Shown one piece after another: positions 50,549 through 61,652 of a DNA stretch of 64,000 nt. Position 1 is the first letter of the stretch, and each line of letters opens with the position of its first letter. The position numbers and the translations under genes are program-made. The stretch is taken from assembly GCF_000002515.2 (NCBI RefSeq), contig NC_006040.1:372001-436000 (forward strand), written 5' to 3'. The DNA is from Kluyveromyces lactis (Eukaryota > Ascomycota > Saccharomycetes > Saccharomycetales > Saccharomycetaceae). The notes under the pieces are model-generated. The model had not been told where the DNA came from and searched no databases. It saw only the letters and a list, made by a program, of their open reading frames with translations.

Positions 50549-52042
50549 TTAATGACCTGACCATTCGATGGAGTTCAAGTCAATACCTTCCTTGACCATC
50601 TCCCATAATGGGGACAACTCTCTTAGGAAATCAACTCTTTCCGTGATAGCCTTGATAACGTAATCAATTTCTTCATCAGTGGTGAATCTACCAATACCGA
50701 ATCTGATGGAAGAGTGTGCTAAAGCATCATCTTTACCCAATGCATGCAACACATAAGATGGTTCTAAAGATGCCGAAGTACAAGCAGAACCAGAACTCAA
50801 AGCAATATCTCTAAGAGCCATCAATAAGGATTCACCTTCGACATATGCGAATGAAATGTTAACACAACCTGGGTAACGATGGTCAGCAGAACCGTTTAAG
50901 ATTGTATGGTCAATAGATAACAAAGCGTTCATTAATTTGTCAGATAATCTTTTAATGTGATTTGAGTCGTTCTCGTATTCTTTCATCATCAATCTTGCTG
51001 CTTCCCCGAAGCCGGCAACCAAAGGTGGAGCCAATGTACCAGAACGTAAACCTCTTTCTTGACCACCACCGGAGATAAGCGGATCTAATCTGACTCTTGG
51101 CTTTCTTCTAACGTAAATGGCACCAATTCCCTTTGGACCATAAATTTTGTGTGAGGAAATGGACATCAGATCTATTTTCATTTCGTTCACATCGATAGGT
51201 ATCTTACCATAAGCTTGCGCTGCATCGGTATGGAAGAAAACTTTGCGTTTTCTACAAAGTTCACCAATTTCTTTCAATGGTTGCATAACACCAATTTCGT
51301 TGTTGACGGCCATAACAGAAACTAAACAAGTTTCAGGTCTGATCGCAGCTTCCAACTCTTCTAAATTGATCAAACCCTGCTCATCAACATTCAAAAATGT
51401 GATTTCGTATCCTTCGTTCTTCATAGCTCTGGCGGCTTCTAACACACACTTGTGTTCAGTTCTTGTAGTGATAATATGGTTTCTTGTCTTCTTGTAAAAC
51501 CTTGAGACACCCTTCAAAGCCATATTATTTGATTCTGTAGCACCGGAAGTGAAGATTATCTCCTTTGGATCAGCTTTGATAACATCGGCGATGTATTTTC
51601 TTGCTTGTTCGATCTCCTTGTTAGTTTCCCAACCATAGCTATGAGTATTTGAATGAGGATTACCATAAAGCCCCGTGTAGAATTTCAACATGGTATCTAG
51701 AACTCTTGGGTCTGTTGGAGTGGTAGCTTGCATGTCGAGATATATAGGTCTTGTACCGTATTCCCCGGATTCACGGTATGCATGTTGCAAAGAATGTATA
51801 CCACTGTCCAAAACATCGGGATTTGACACGGCTCTTTCGTTGGCTTGCTCAATAGCTGCTGCTTGGTTATCTGTATGCGTTTCCAAAGTCAAATCTTCTG
51901 CTAAGGCAACCTTGGCACTTGCATACGTCCGTCCCTGTAAAACAACGTTACTAATATCAGCACGCTTCAAATAGCCAAAACCACCAGCAACGGGCACACG
52001 CCTGGAAAAAACACTCACTCCTCTTAACAATGTCATCGTCAT
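50549..52042 (-). CDS. NFS1: Mitochondrial cysteine desulfurase
   Basis: 497 residues. The N-terminal 40-95 residues are a basic presequence and linker. The class V aminotransferase fold starts near [19 protein letters not shown]. The PLP Lys is K299 ([10 protein letters not shown]), HTDAAQ holds the cofactor Asp, and the persulfide Cys is C421 in [17 protein letters not shown]. Nfs1 takes sulfur from cysteine for Fe-S cluster assembly on Isu1 with Isd11, and for tRNA thiolation. Leu1, the enzyme before Leu2 in the pathway, is itself an Fe-S protein, but adjacency to LEU2 is simply conserved synteny. Confidence 0.97.
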   Translation of the reverse strand: MTMTLLRGVSVFSRRVPVAGGFGYLKRADISNVVLQGRTYASAKVALAEDLTLETHTDNQAAAIEQANERAVSNPDVLDSGIHSLQHAYRESGEYGTRPIYLDMQATTPTDPRVLDTMLKFYTGLYGNPHSNTHSYGWETNKEIEQARKYIADVIKADPKEIIFTSGATESNNMALKGVSRFYKKTRNHIITTRTEHKCVLEAARAMKNEGYEITFLNVDEQGLINLEELEAAIRPETCLVSVMAVNNEIGVMQPLKEIGELCRKRKVFFHTDAAQAYGKIPIDVNEMKIDLMSISSHKIYGPKGIGAIYVRRKPRVRLDPLISGGGQERGLRSGTLAPPLVAGFGEAARLMMKEYENDSNHIKRLSDKLMNALLSIDHTILNGSADHRYPGCVNISFAYVEGESLLMALRDIALSSGSACTSASLEPSYVLHALGKDDALAHSSIRFGIGRFTTDEEIDYVIKAITERVDFLRELSPLWEMVKEGIDLNSIEWSGH

Positions 52043-52549
52043 TACAATATCTATCTTAGGATAGTAGACTGTTGCTTGAAACTTGTATACGATCTTAGAA
52101 CTATAACTCCTTTTAAAACCGAGCTTTTGTCCTTAAAAACAATGAACAAAAAAACCTGGGATATCACTGAAAGTACACTGAATGTATCAATCAATTCTTG
52201 TTTCTAAAATTAGGTCTTGTACTATCAGACAATTTCCTAATACGCAACTGAGAATATAGACCCTTTGTTGCTCTCTAAACTCTTCTTCTCCTCTATTTTG
52301 ATTCTGATTCTTGCATTAGTCAAGATGTGTTTCCCTCCCAAATTCCAATTATTTTCATTTCTCGATTTTTTTTCCTCAAATCCTATGTTGAAAAAAAAAG
52401 AAGCCAGAGCAGTGAACCGAACATATACATATGTATGATTTAAAGATTTGCATTTGTTGCACCATCACCTGGTTTGAAAGACGAATTGTACATCAATTAC
52501 AGACTCAGACGAGTCTTTTATAGATCGGAGTTTGGGGGAATAGTGCGAA
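52043..52549. other. Divergent promoter region NFS1/PET8
   Basis: 507 bp. No motif that I would defend apart from general AT-rich and TATA-like sequence near 52427-52440. A 61-codon frame overlaps the PET8 start and is a shadow. Confidence 0.55.
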
Positions 52550-53374
52550 ATGGATTCTCAGATGTTTATTGCGTCCTTGGTGAGTGGTGCCGCAGCAGGA
52601 ACGTCGACCGATCTGGCATTTTTCCCAATAGACACCTTGAAAACCCGGTTACAAGCTAAAGGTGGGTTTTTCGCCAATGGTGGATACAAAGGTGTGTACC
52701 GTGGTCTTGGGAGCGCGGTTGTTGCGAGTGCACCAAGTGCTTCTTTGTTTTTCGTTGCGTATGATTCGATGAAGTGCTGGTCGCGGCCTGTTATCGGTCA
52801 GCTTTTGCCAAAAGGTGAAGATCAAACGGCAGATACGCTTTCGCATATGGTCTCTTCTAGTTTTGGTGAGATTTCTGCATGTATGGTTCGTGTTCCTGCT
52901 GAAGTGATCAAGCAACGGACACAGACTCATAGGACAAATTCTTCTTTGCAAACTTTGCAGGCGTTACTACGTAATGAGAACGGAGAAGGTTTGCGCAGGA
53001 ATCTGTACCGTGGCTGGTCCACTACCATAATGAGGGAAATCCCGTTTACATGTATTCAATTCCCATTGTATGAGTATATGAAGAAGAGGTGGGCCGAGGT
53101 GCAAGGTAAAGAGCGCGCCGCGCCTTGGCAGGGGTCTGTTTGTGGGTGTATAGCCGGTGGGATCGCTGCTGCTGCCACGACGCCATTAGATGTGTTGAAG
53201 ACGAGAATCATGTTGCACCATAAGTCCGTCTCAGCTCTTCATTTGGCCAAGACTATGTTGCAAGAAGAAGGTGTCAAGGTCTTTTTCAGTGGTGTTGGAC
53301 CAAGAACAATGTGGATCAGTGCTGGTGGTGCCATCTTCCTAGGTGTCTATGAAACTGTTCATTCATTGTTCTAG
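52550..53374 (+). CDS. PET8: Mitochondrial S-adenosylmethionine carrier
   Basis: 274 residues, three repeats of the mitochondrial carrier family with six membrane helices. The signature PxD/E-x-x-K/R occurs at residues 26-31 (FPIDTLKTR), about 115-121 (VPAEVIKQR) and about 213-219 (TPLDVLKTR). It exchanges cytosolic S-adenosylmethionine for matrix S-adenosylhomocysteine across the inner membrane, supplying methyl groups for biotin, lipoate and RNA modification. Also called SAM5. Short N-terminus before the first helix, as usual for the family. Confidence 0.95.
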   Translation: MDSQMFIASLVSGAAAGTSTDLAFFPIDTLKTRLQAKGGFFANGGYKGVYRGLGSAVVASAPSASLFFVAYDSMKCWSRPVIGQLLPKGEDQTADTLSHMVSSSFGEISACMVRVPAEVIKQRTQTHRTNSSLQTLQALLRNENGEGLRRNLYRGWSTTIMREIPFTCIQFPLYEYMKKRWAEVQGKERAAPWQGSVCGCIAGGIAAAATTPLDVLKTRIMLHHKSVSALHLAKTMLQEEGVKVFFSGVGPRTMWISAGGAIFLGVYETVHSLF

Positions 53375-53542
53375 GAAAAAGATTCCCCCCCTCAAACCAA
53401 TGTACATAACGTTCGAAGCACACGGTGAATGATCATAATAATAATAAAATTAAAAATAAGTACTAATAACCCTGATAGAATTCTTGTATAACTAATTTTA
53501 TTATTCTTCGTTCCTCTCGCGTATCCTGTATTATCTTTGTAT

Positions 53543-54661
53543 TTACCTGGCACTGATGATAACCTTGTTACCGACTCTTTTCCGTCTGGCATACTTTATA
53601 ATAAAGGTGTCTATCTTCAAATTCTTGGTATTTAAATCCGAAATATATGGTACCATATCAGCCTGTTCCCATGTACTTTGCCAGTGGAACAGTTGTTTGA
53701 ATCTTTCCTTGGCGTCTAGCGACAAAGTGGTTCTGGACATGTATCTAATTTTGTTTGTCAATGGTCTAACAAAATATCCCCGAAGCATGCAAATATCAAG
53801 GTCACAATGGAAGTATGGTGGGAACTGTCCTTTCCATTGGATCATGAACTCATCTTCTGATATGGGCTCCTTGGCGGCAAACTTCTTCAACGCAGATACA
53901 CCATACCATCTTGCAATCAGTGACATGTTGATCCTGAATCTAACATCATCTGGTTCTGTTTCTGCGGATTCAACTTTAAAGCCAAATTTATTTATCACTG
54001 TAGTGACAATTTCGTGTGTGTATAAGTTAGGTTCACCTTGCTTGACATCCTTTGCCAAAACATCTGCTACTTTGTCTATACTCAACGAATCAACGTCTAG
54101 ATTTTCTGCCATGCAACTTATCAATATAATGTGTAACGCCTTCAACATAAATCGTTCAGATAGTAAACATGCAAAACCTTGAACTACTGATCCTCCGACT
54201 TCGAACCATTTCGATACAAACTCTTTCTCTGAACATGGACACATATCCTTGAACTCTTGTAAAGTAAGCTTGCGCGTTAAGGGAACGTCCTTCCCATGGT
54301 ATATATCCAATTGCGTGACATCTATAGAACCATCAACAAGTCTAGGTTCTAATTCGCTATCAAGCGTGCTAAATCCAGCCCAGTCAGCACCGGGCCTTGG
54401 AAGACCAAACGTGTTGATTTTGTCTTCTGGAATACCTCCAGTTGGAGCAAATTCATTCATTAAGATCACCGTGTTGGAATGGTTTCGTTGCTTTATAACC
54501 CAGGTTTTGTCCTCAGAGCACAGAACAACGTTTCCTGCGTCATCGGATAATGCTTTGAATTTTACCGGTCCTGTTTGAAATGCATCAAGCAGATCATCTG
54601 AAAGCTGTAATAACTTATAACCTGTTTCCGGTTCTAATTTATTGTATAGATTAACGCTCAT
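53543..54661 (-). CDS. DCC1: Alternative RFC subunit Dcc1
   Basis: 372 residues, close to S. cerevisiae Dcc1 (380). Recognisable segments are VVLCSEDKTWVIKQRNHSNTVILMNEF (about 46-72, shown in part by CSEDKTW and KQRNHSNT), ALHIILISCMAENL, ARWYGVSALKKF, and the C-terminal winged-helix part ending TFIIKYARRKRVG. Dcc1 joins Ctf18 and Ctf8 in an RFC-like clamp loader that loads PCNA in S phase and promotes sister-chromatid cohesion. An MCB element lies in the promoter shared with BUD3. Convergent with PET8. Confidence 0.93.
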   Translation of the reverse strand: MSVNLYNKLEPETGYKLLQLSDDLLDAFQTGPVKFKALSDDAGNVVLCSEDKTWVIKQRNHSNTVILMNEFAPTGGIPEDKINTFGLPRPGADWAGFSTLDSELEPRLVDGSIDVTQLDIYHGKDVPLTRKLTLQEFKDMCPCSEKEFVSKWFEVGGSVVQGFACLLSERFMLKALHIILISCMAENLDVDSLSIDKVADVLAKDVKQGEPNLYTHEIVTTVINKFGFKVESAETEPDDVRFRINMSLIARWYGVSALKKFAAKEPISEDEFMIQWKGQFPPYFHCDLDICMLRGYFVRPLTNKIRYMSRTTLSLDAKERFKQLFHWQSTWEQADMVPYISDLNTKNLKIDTFIIKYARRKRVGNKVIISAR

Positions 54662-55194
54662 ACTTCTGAAAACGATTTAAGCAGAATGGATTTCCGTGGC
54701 CGCTACTATACAATGATATCTTAAGTTTCCAATTTCTGAGAAGTAGAGATTTTGCCTCTTGCTGTTTTATTTCTTCTCTGTAGCATGGATCATACAATCA
54801 ACTAACGCCATTTTTTCTTTATGAAGCCCGAAATTATTTTCGAGATACGTAGAAAATACATAAATATCTTGACGAGGAACCCATTTGTTCTGACCTGACT
54901 ACGGAATCAGTAAGTAGTGTGTGGTATGGAGTTTCCACATTCTTTATGCAAGAATAATGGCATGTTACAGACTTCTACCACTCACCATACGCGTTAATCA
55001 TTACTCTTCGCATCGATTTCTTTAACTATTTACCTATTCAGATCTAGGTTTGTTTATAGAAATGAGATCAACAGAAAAAATAATGAAAATTATTCTAGCT
55101 TAATAACAAATGATAACAACAATGTAAACAAAGGTGTTCACTGGGGTTTACAGGCTGCTAAAACTGCAGAATTTGGTTGGTAGTGACTTAGAGA
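54662..55194. other. Divergent promoter region DCC1/BUD3
   Basis: 533 bp, with an MCB (54989-54994). No hidden exon or RNA recognised. Confidence 0.6.
54989..54994. promoter_or_regulatory. MCB (MBF site)
   Basis: ACGCGT, the Mbp1-Swi6 core, 328 bp upstream of DCC1 and 201 bp upstream of BUD3. Both genes have cell-cycle roles, and DCC1 is an S-phase replication gene, so G1/S control is plausible. Confidence 0.6.
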
Positions 55195-58100
55195 ATGGAT
55201 TTCTTTGATCAGTCTAGCGACATCTCTTCGCAACCTCAGAATAGCGATTCTGATTGGCGAATCGAATTACCTTTAAATCTGCTATGTGATAGCGTTAAGG
55301 ATCGTGATTTGCTGAAAAGACCGGACGATGAGTGGTTAACAATATTCGAAAAAAGTGTGTTTTTCCAAGGGAAAGACCCTTTAATTTGGGGCAGTTTCTT
55401 GGCCTGTGTTTACTTGGATCCCGACACGAACAAGTTTGGGGCATTCTTCATTGATAAAGTTGGTACCACGCATTTCCCAAACGTTAACTTCCATGACAAT
55501 TCCGTCTATGGACCTGCTGTCTTGAACCTCAGTAATAGATATAAGGACTCAAATGTAAGGAAAGTACTTGCTTGCTCTTTATTAGAGAAATATGCTACTA
55601 CAGATGAGTCAATAGTGCAAAAGATCACTGATGGAGTTCCATTGAAATTCGAGTATGATCAGACCCATTCAGGCGATTTGGCCAATGGATGTAAAATGGT
55701 GGAATATTGTACCCCTGGAAATTTGGGGAAAAGCATCATGTTGCATGGGTTGATCTGTCCTAGATCAGTACAATCACTGCTAGTTGACGTAGTGTATGAA
55801 AACAAGCCTGAATCTATTGATGCCAATAATGAGTTGGTATTTTACCTAGGTGAACAATTAGAGCAATTGTTTGACCCGTTAACAGAATACTCGCCGGAGC
55901 AAACAGAACGCGTGTACACAACGCCCGACTTTTCACCAGAAGAGCAGACTGAAAAGGACGAACCACTAATCAATTCCGTATGTCAAGAACTTTTAACATT
56001 ACAAACAAACTTCACTTTGTCAATTATAGAGTTCTTACAGAAGTTTTTAATACCGTTAAGAATTGATGTCCTCAATGAAGACATTCCCACTCTTTCCGCA
56101 GCTAAGTTGAACCGACTATTTCCACCAACGATCGATGAAGTAACTAGAATAAACTGCATATTTTTAGATGCCCTGAAGTCTGCTACCCCATATGGTTCCA
56201 TAGAAGTTTTGAAGGCATGCAGCGTCACAGTTCCATATTTCTATAAAGCTTATTCGAGACACGAGGCAGCAACTAAGAACTTTTCAAAGGATATAAAGCT
56301 TTTTCTACAGAAGTTCAAGCAAGTGATACCAAATAGTAATACATATACAGAAATGAAAATCGAAACCATTATAAGAGGTCCTCAAGAAAAGCTAATGAAG
56401 ATAAAACTGATACTGGAGAGATTGTGGCAATGCAAGACGTGGTCAACGCCAGAAATTGAAAATGACGCTCAAAAAAATTACACAAATATTATGGAAATTG
56501 TGGATTCTTTTGGTAAACTAGATTCTTCCACCATGAGTGCCTATAACACAAGAGTGTTTACTCCCTCCGGAAAGATTTTAACCGAATTAGCTAAAGGCTG
56601 GCCACTTGAACTGCAATATAAGTGGTTGAAGAGGCGAATTGTTGGTGTTTTTGACGTGATTGATGCAGATAATAATTCAAGAAGAGATTTATTGGTTATT
56701 TTCAGCGACTATATCGTGATATTGAGCATTGTCGATGCTGAAAAGTACTACTCGGAGACCGATAATAAACCACTTATATCTGATGTTCTCATGAACTCCC
56801 TAATCAATGAAGTTGCACTGCCATCAAAGATTCCTAAATTACAAGTAGTGTCGCATTGCTATATTGATAGGATTCTAACGTCCACTACAAAGGATAACTC
56901 TATCATCCTTACTTTCTTGGATCCCAAACAACCGGAAAGTTTTGTATACAAGCTCGCCTCTTCTAAAATGAAGGCATCTCACATTGAAGAATTGTGTACA
57001 AAAGCAACCATTCTGGAAAAAGTGACTGCCTTCCATTTATTCAAATCAAACCGTTGCAATTTTAACATCTATTTCACGGCGCATGAGCTGGAAGCCTATC
57101 AAAATGAAACGATCAAATCACGATTCACTTTGTTTTTAAATTGTCCGCCAAATATAAAGCAATTAGAGGAACACGAACTTGACCTAGCTTTTTTTGCAAC
57201 CCTAGATACCGGTAAAATTTCGCTGACAAAATTAACATCGGAAGGGACGTCTGATAATGTCGAAGTAACCCTTGATGAACTTGTCACTGTTTTAACCAAA
57301 GAGTTGATGAGTAACTATGGCAAATATACATATTCCTTCAAGGCACCATTTTACAACGAGCTTCTAAGAATCAACGAACAACTAACGAAATTAATAGGAC
57401 ACGACTTTAACTTGGTCGATATCCACGACGCACCTTCGATAGTTACTACGCCTGTTGTTAACGACAAGACGAACGGTTTTCAACCTGTTCATAAAAAGGA
57501 CAAATCTTATGGAACGATTACCACATTTAGAAGTAGCGTGAGCGACTTTAAGGACAATTTACTTTCTAATAACGCTAAATCATCGAAGGCAAACAAAAAG
57601 TTTCTCAAAAGCAACAAGGACAAATCTCAAACAGAAAGCAAACAGTCAAAACGTGGAGGTTTCATATCGAAATTGTTTTCTGTTTTCAGAAAGAGGAAAT
57701 CACCTTCGAAAAGCCAGAAACGGGTTGTAACAAAAAAGGATGCTGGACTGGCGAGAAATATTTCGAAAGATCTACCGCCTATTAGCGTGCCAAAGAAAAA
57801 AGGAGAACGTGTTGGGTCAGTTATCCACAACAAAAACATCACTCCAGACCCTCGTCCCCACTCGGACAATCCTTATATCCTTTCCAGTTCAAACTCCTTC
57901 AAAACTGTCGACTCTTCTGAAGCTAGCTGTGAGGATGCGAATAATGTTTCTGCTCTTAAGAATAACGCTAAGCCGAAATCTATTTATACGCAGCATCAAC
58001 AAGCAAGGCAAAGCCAGGTCTTCAACGATGATCTATTCGGGGACATAGTTGCCCCTACGTCTAGTGTACATGATAAGAACAGAGCAGATACCATAGTTCA

Positions 58101-59481
58101 GCAGGACGACCGCACCAAGGACGATGGTGTCAAGGACACTAGTGTGGAATTATCAGGCGGAATCACCCCATGCTCTGATGTTAACAACAGCTTCACAAGC
58201 TTGGAACAAAATACTCGTAATGTAATTACTATTGAATCCACTCCAACTTCCATAACCCAAGTTGACAAGGAGCAACTCGAAGGCCAACCAGCATCTTCCA
58301 CTTATCCCAGTAAAGATGAGGACAATACGAAATCTCCAATTTTCCCTAAGATCAACAAATATGAAATACCAAAAATCAACTTTACTAAATCTCCTTCTTT
58401 TGCAGAATTATTTAAGGAAATGCGCATGGTTTTAGACGAGTCTGATGAAGTAGTGAATTGGAGAAGACTATCCAGTGAAGTTTCATTAAATGAAAAATAT
58501 GCCATTCATATACCGACTGATAAGAACTTAAGATCCAATAAGCGACTATCAGCAGCAGTAGAAGTCCCTGAACAAGATGAACTGTCTTTCCACAAGGATG
58601 ATGTTAAATCTGATCAAAGAACACTAGATACTGGAGTAACTCTCACTAAAAGCTCAAAATTATCTGGTAATTTTAATGTAATAAAAACTTCTCCAGTCAA
58701 AATTATAACTCGAAATGAGTTAACTATGAAAAGAACTTCAAGATCCTCGAACCTGAACGATGATCCTCCAAGTTTCTACACGGAAGATATGAGCAAAAAT
58801 GCAAGACTTGTTGAGCTAACATTTCACTCGCAGGAAGATTTACCGGAAAGTCCTTTTTATACTCCACAAACAGAAGAAACCAAACCTAGTGAACACGGCC
58901 ATGAAGAAACAAATGTGGATCACTTAGTTCCACCAGAATCAACCATAAAATTACCGACGGAAACGACCAATAGCCAAGATGAACCTGCACCATTATTAGA
59001 TGATTTAGAGTTCAGTTTCTTCCACATGTCATTTGACAATACCAATAACACTTCCACTAGAGAGTCTACTATGGATACTGGCGATGTTTTTGAAAATAAA
59101 AATGTTCTACCTCGGAAGGTAGCAGAGCCTGTATTCTACAAATTCGACAATTTCACCAAATCCAACGAATCCTTTTTTTCAGCTCACGATAAAGTACACC
59201 CAACAGCAGTTGAAAACGACGATGAGCCAATCTGGGTTTCTCCAAGCAAATTGGATATGTTTGACATCAGTAATAAATCAGACACATTTTTCAAGAGTTT
59301 ACAACCACCAGCTTCAAAAAAAGCTGCTCCTAAGGCTGCTGCTTTCGGTGCTTTGACCGACGAAAACAACGGCAAACATGATGAACCCTCTTTCCTAAGA
59401 GATTCTTCCTATGACTACTTAGGTGGCGTTTTAGCAGAAGATGATGAAACAAAACCAACGCGATTGCAGTTCAGCGCTTAG
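55195..59481 (+). CDS. BUD3: Bud-site selection GEF Bud3
   Basis: 1428 residues, somewhat shorter than S. cerevisiae Bud3 (about 1636). The N-terminal half is conserved; a Dbl-homology (RhoGEF) domain lies at about 260-430, followed by a PH-like region (about 480-620). The C-terminal half is polar, with a Lys/Arg-rich patch (about 790-850, SKRGGFISKLFSVFRKRK) probably binding membrane lipids, and a conserved end (ALTDENN, SYDYLGGVLAEDDE). Bud3 binds septins at the bud neck, marks axial bud sites and activates Cdc42 in early G1. Divergent from DCC1 as in S. cerevisiae. No break in the frame. Confidence 0.95.
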   Translation: MDFFDQSSDISSQPQNSDSDWRIELPLNLLCDSVKDRDLLKRPDDEWLTIFEKSVFFQGKDPLIWGSFLACVYLDPDTNKFGAFFIDKVGTTHFPNVNFHDNSVYGPAVLNLSNRYKDSNVRKVLACSLLEKYATTDESIVQKITDGVPLKFEYDQTHSGDLANGCKMVEYCTPGNLGKSIMLHGLICPRSVQSLLVDVVYENKPESIDANNELVFYLGEQLEQLFDPLTEYSPEQTERVYTTPDFSPEEQTEKDEPLINSVCQELLTLQTNFTLSIIEFLQKFLIPLRIDVLNEDIPTLSAAKLNRLFPPTIDEVTRINCIFLDALKSATPYGSIEVLKACSVTVPYFYKAYSRHEAATKNFSKDIKLFLQKFKQVIPNSNTYTEMKIETIIRGPQEKLMKIKLILERLWQCKTWSTPEIENDAQKNYTNIMEIVDSFGKLDSSTMSAYNTRVFTPSGKILTELAKGWPLELQYKWLKRRIVGVFDVIDADNNSRRDLLVIFSDYIVILSIVDAEKYYSETDNKPLISDVLMNSLINEVALPSKIPKLQVVSHCYIDRILTSTTKDNSIILTFLDPKQPESFVYKLASSKMKASHIEELCTKATILEKVTAFHLFKSNRCNFNIYFTAHELEAYQNETIKSRFTLFLNCPPNIKQLEEHELDLAFFATLDTGKISLTKLTSEGTSDNVEVTLDELVTVLTKELMSNYGKYTYSFKAPFYNELLRINEQLTKLIGHDFNLVDIHDAPSIVTTPVVNDKTNGFQPVHKKDKSYGTITTFRSSVSDFKDNLLSNNAKSSKANKKFLKSNKDKSQTESKQSKRGGFISKLFSVFRKRKSPSKSQKRVVTKKDAGLARNISKDLPPISVPKKKGERVGSVIHNKNITPDPRPHSDNPYILSSSNSFKTVDSSEASCEDANNVSALKNNAKPKSIYTQHQQARQSQVFNDDLFGDIVAPTSSVHDKNRADTIVQQDDRTKDDGVKDTSVELSGGITPCSDVNNSFTSLEQNTRNVITIESTPTSITQVDKEQLEGQPASSTYPSKDEDNTKSPIFPKINKYEIPKINFTKSPSFAELFKEMRMVLDESDEVVNWRRLSSEVSLNEKYAIHIPTDKNLRSNKRLSAAVEVPEQDELSFHKDDVKSDQRTLDTGVTLTKSSKLSGNFNVIKTSPVKIITRNELTMKRTSRSSNLNDDPPSFYTEDMSKNARLVELTFHSQEDLPESPFYTPQTEETKPSEHGHEETNVDHLVPPESTIKLPTETTNSQDEPAPLLDDLEFSFFHMSFDNTNNTSTRESTMDTGDVFENKNVLPRKVAEPVFYKFDNFTKSNESFFSAHDKVHPTAVENDDEPIWVSPSKLDMFDISNKSDTFFKSLQPPASKKAAPKAAAFGALTDENNGKHDEPSFLRDSSYDYLGGVLAEDDETKPTRLQFSA

Positions 59482-59591
59482 TCCCTATGGAGAAAACGTA
59501 GAAGTTTGAATAGGTTATTAATTAGTGATATTACCTCAAGTAATGCCCGCTAGATATCAAAATATAAAACATGATTATTTAGAAGTTAGAA

Positions 59592-61353
59592 TTAGAATCT
59601 GGCATAAGTCACCTTTAACTCATGATCTCCATAGGAGTATTTGTCCAATTTGCTGATACATATATCTGCGTCCTCTGGTGTTTCAAATTGACAATATGAG
59701 TTCCTTGTGAAATGACCTTCAGGATTCAACAGTAATTTCGTTATTATAACCGGTGCAACACTGCCAAATAGGTCATATAAATCAGATTCAGTGGTAGAAG
59801 ATGGCATATTTTCGCAGAAGATTACAGAGTTTCTATCACCACCCGTAGTTATAGCCAGAGGATCGATATCTAGTGGTTTTGGTTTAAGAGTTGCTGGTGG
59901 TTCATTACGTGGTTGACGAGGGATGTAAGTATCGGCACCAGTGGCTGCAGTACGTGTAGAAGTTCCTTTACCTTCTTTAACATCTAATACACGGCCCTTA
60001 TACTCTGTACCAGTCCAATGACGAATAGCATCATTTTGTTGTTCTTTGGTAGCCATATAGACCGTACCAAAACCTCTTGACTTACCGTCACGATCAGTGA
60101 CAACATCAGCATGCAAAACATCACCGCACGGTTTGAACATATCTTTTAATTCTTGCCAATTAACAGAGAATGGTAGCTGTGCCACGAAAACTTCGAAACC
60201 TTCATCGTGAGCACGTTTTGGAGGAGGCGGTGGGCCGTTATTATTTCCAGTTCTCGAGATTTCAGCAGGAGGTGGATTATCTTGCCTGACAAAAATGGCA
60301 CGTCCGTTCAAAAAGGCACCATCACAATCTCTAATGGCCGTATCGACGTCAGTACTGTTATTGAATTCCACAGTACCCATGCCCCTGTGATGACCTCTAG
60401 AAGTAATAATATCTGCTCTGCGAACTTCACCGATCTTACCAAAATATTCCTTCAAATCCTCTGGTGTAGTATTATATGTAAGGTTACCGATGAAGATACT
60501 GTTGGCATAGTTTCTGTTTACTTTTTCATCATATGGAGAATCGAGCTCTCTCGCTAATTTCGGTCCATAGTCTCCTTTAGCGGCGGCAGCAGCAGCAGTA
60601 GCAGCTCCTCCTCGATCATATCTCGAGGATCTACCACGGCCATATCTACCACTGTTATAACCTTGATTCTCGTACCCATTGTCCCTTCCAACAGAACGGT
60701 ATCCACGATTTACAGATCTTCCACCCGAATATCTGTCTCCGTCCCTATCTCTTGAATAAGTGTCCCTGTTATATCCTTCAGATCTTCTGTTATCTCCGCT
60801 GTAGTTTCCTCTTCTATCATCCCTATAGCTACGATCAGGATAACCGCCTCTGCGTGGATCTTCGTTTCCTGATCTTGCTACAGGTGATCTAGATCTCGAT
60901 CTCTCTCTTGACTATATTAATAAAGGCCAGAAAAAAGTAATTAATGGCAACTCATATAGTAACCAGTTAGTATCACATGTTAACGCTTGAAGCAGAAGCC
61001 TAGAAATGAACTAATCTTTAGATTTGCAGCAAAGATGTATTACAGCCAATGACTAGTATGTTTCCTGCGCAGTAGTTTTCCTTAGGTATACTGGAAACTA
61101 AAAGCACTTATAATAGCGACACCTGCCACAATCTTAGCCAAAAAACAAGCAGAATTAAACCATCGCATACCCAGTGTCAATAGATGCATAATATCAATAA
61201 ACCTTACCAGCTTGGATATCTGTTCTTTGATAATTCATTGAGCAACAACTGTCGGTGATAATACTATAGATATGGTATGATCATTGTGTAGCAGTCTAAA
61301 CAGCCATTTCACACCAATTCCTTTTCAAAAATACAACATACGTATGAACTCAT
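59592..61353 (-). CDS. HRB1: SR-like poly(A) RNA-binding protein Hrb1/Gbp2 (one intron)
   Basis: Spliced: exon 1 is 61342-61353 (12 nt, ATGAGTTCATAC) and exon 2 is 59592-60911, 443 residues. The intron (60912-61341, 430 nt) has a GTATGT donor, TACTAAC at 60966-60972 and a TAG acceptor; phases agree and give MSSYSRERSRSRSPVA. An Arg/Ser/Gly-rich region (about 5-125) precedes three RRMs (about 141-218, 243-317, 365-443). The linker GDYGPKLARELDSPYDEKVNRNYANS matches Hrb1 better than Gbp2 (only GDYGP and ARELDS are quoted as key parts). These proteins bind mRNA with THO and Mex67 and survey splicing before export. S. cerevisiae HRB1 also has a 5' intron. No ATG lies in exon 2 upstream of RRM1 at the right distance, which supports the intron. 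Confidence 0.88.
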
Positions 61354-61652
61354 ATTTAACTACCAGCCACAACCGTCTAGCAGCAGTCTTGAAATTATTT
61401 CACGACGTTTAGCAATGTCATAACGAAGTTCTTTTCAGTGCTGAATGTTTTCACAGATTTAATTCCTTCTGAATTTTTTTCGAGGTTTAGATGTGTTAAT
61501 GAATAAAAAGAGACGTGCATGATATAAAGAATGCCGCATGTCATGTGACTCAATGCAAGTTAAAGCGTGGCAAGAAGGGAGAGTATAAGACCTGTAAAAG
61601 GGCATATTACGTCCAGGTGGTTGGTGTTGGTATAATATAATATATTATTGAG
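61354..61652. other. Divergent promoter region HRB1/zinc-cluster gene
   Basis: 299 bp, with a Gcn4 site at 61546-61552. Nothing else named. Confidence 0.6.
61546..61552 (+). promoter_or_regulatory. Gcn4 site
   Basis: TGACTCA, the perfect Gcn4 consensus, 101 bp upstream of the zinc-cluster regulator. Position and match suggest general amino-acid control of this gene, consistent with its Lys14-like nature. Confidence 0.65.

Noticed and set aside
59592-60455. 287-residue two-and-a-half RRM protein starting at TTG
   Set aside because: The frame continues upstream without stop to 60911 with an SR/RG region and a complete RRM1; the TTG is an internal Leu.
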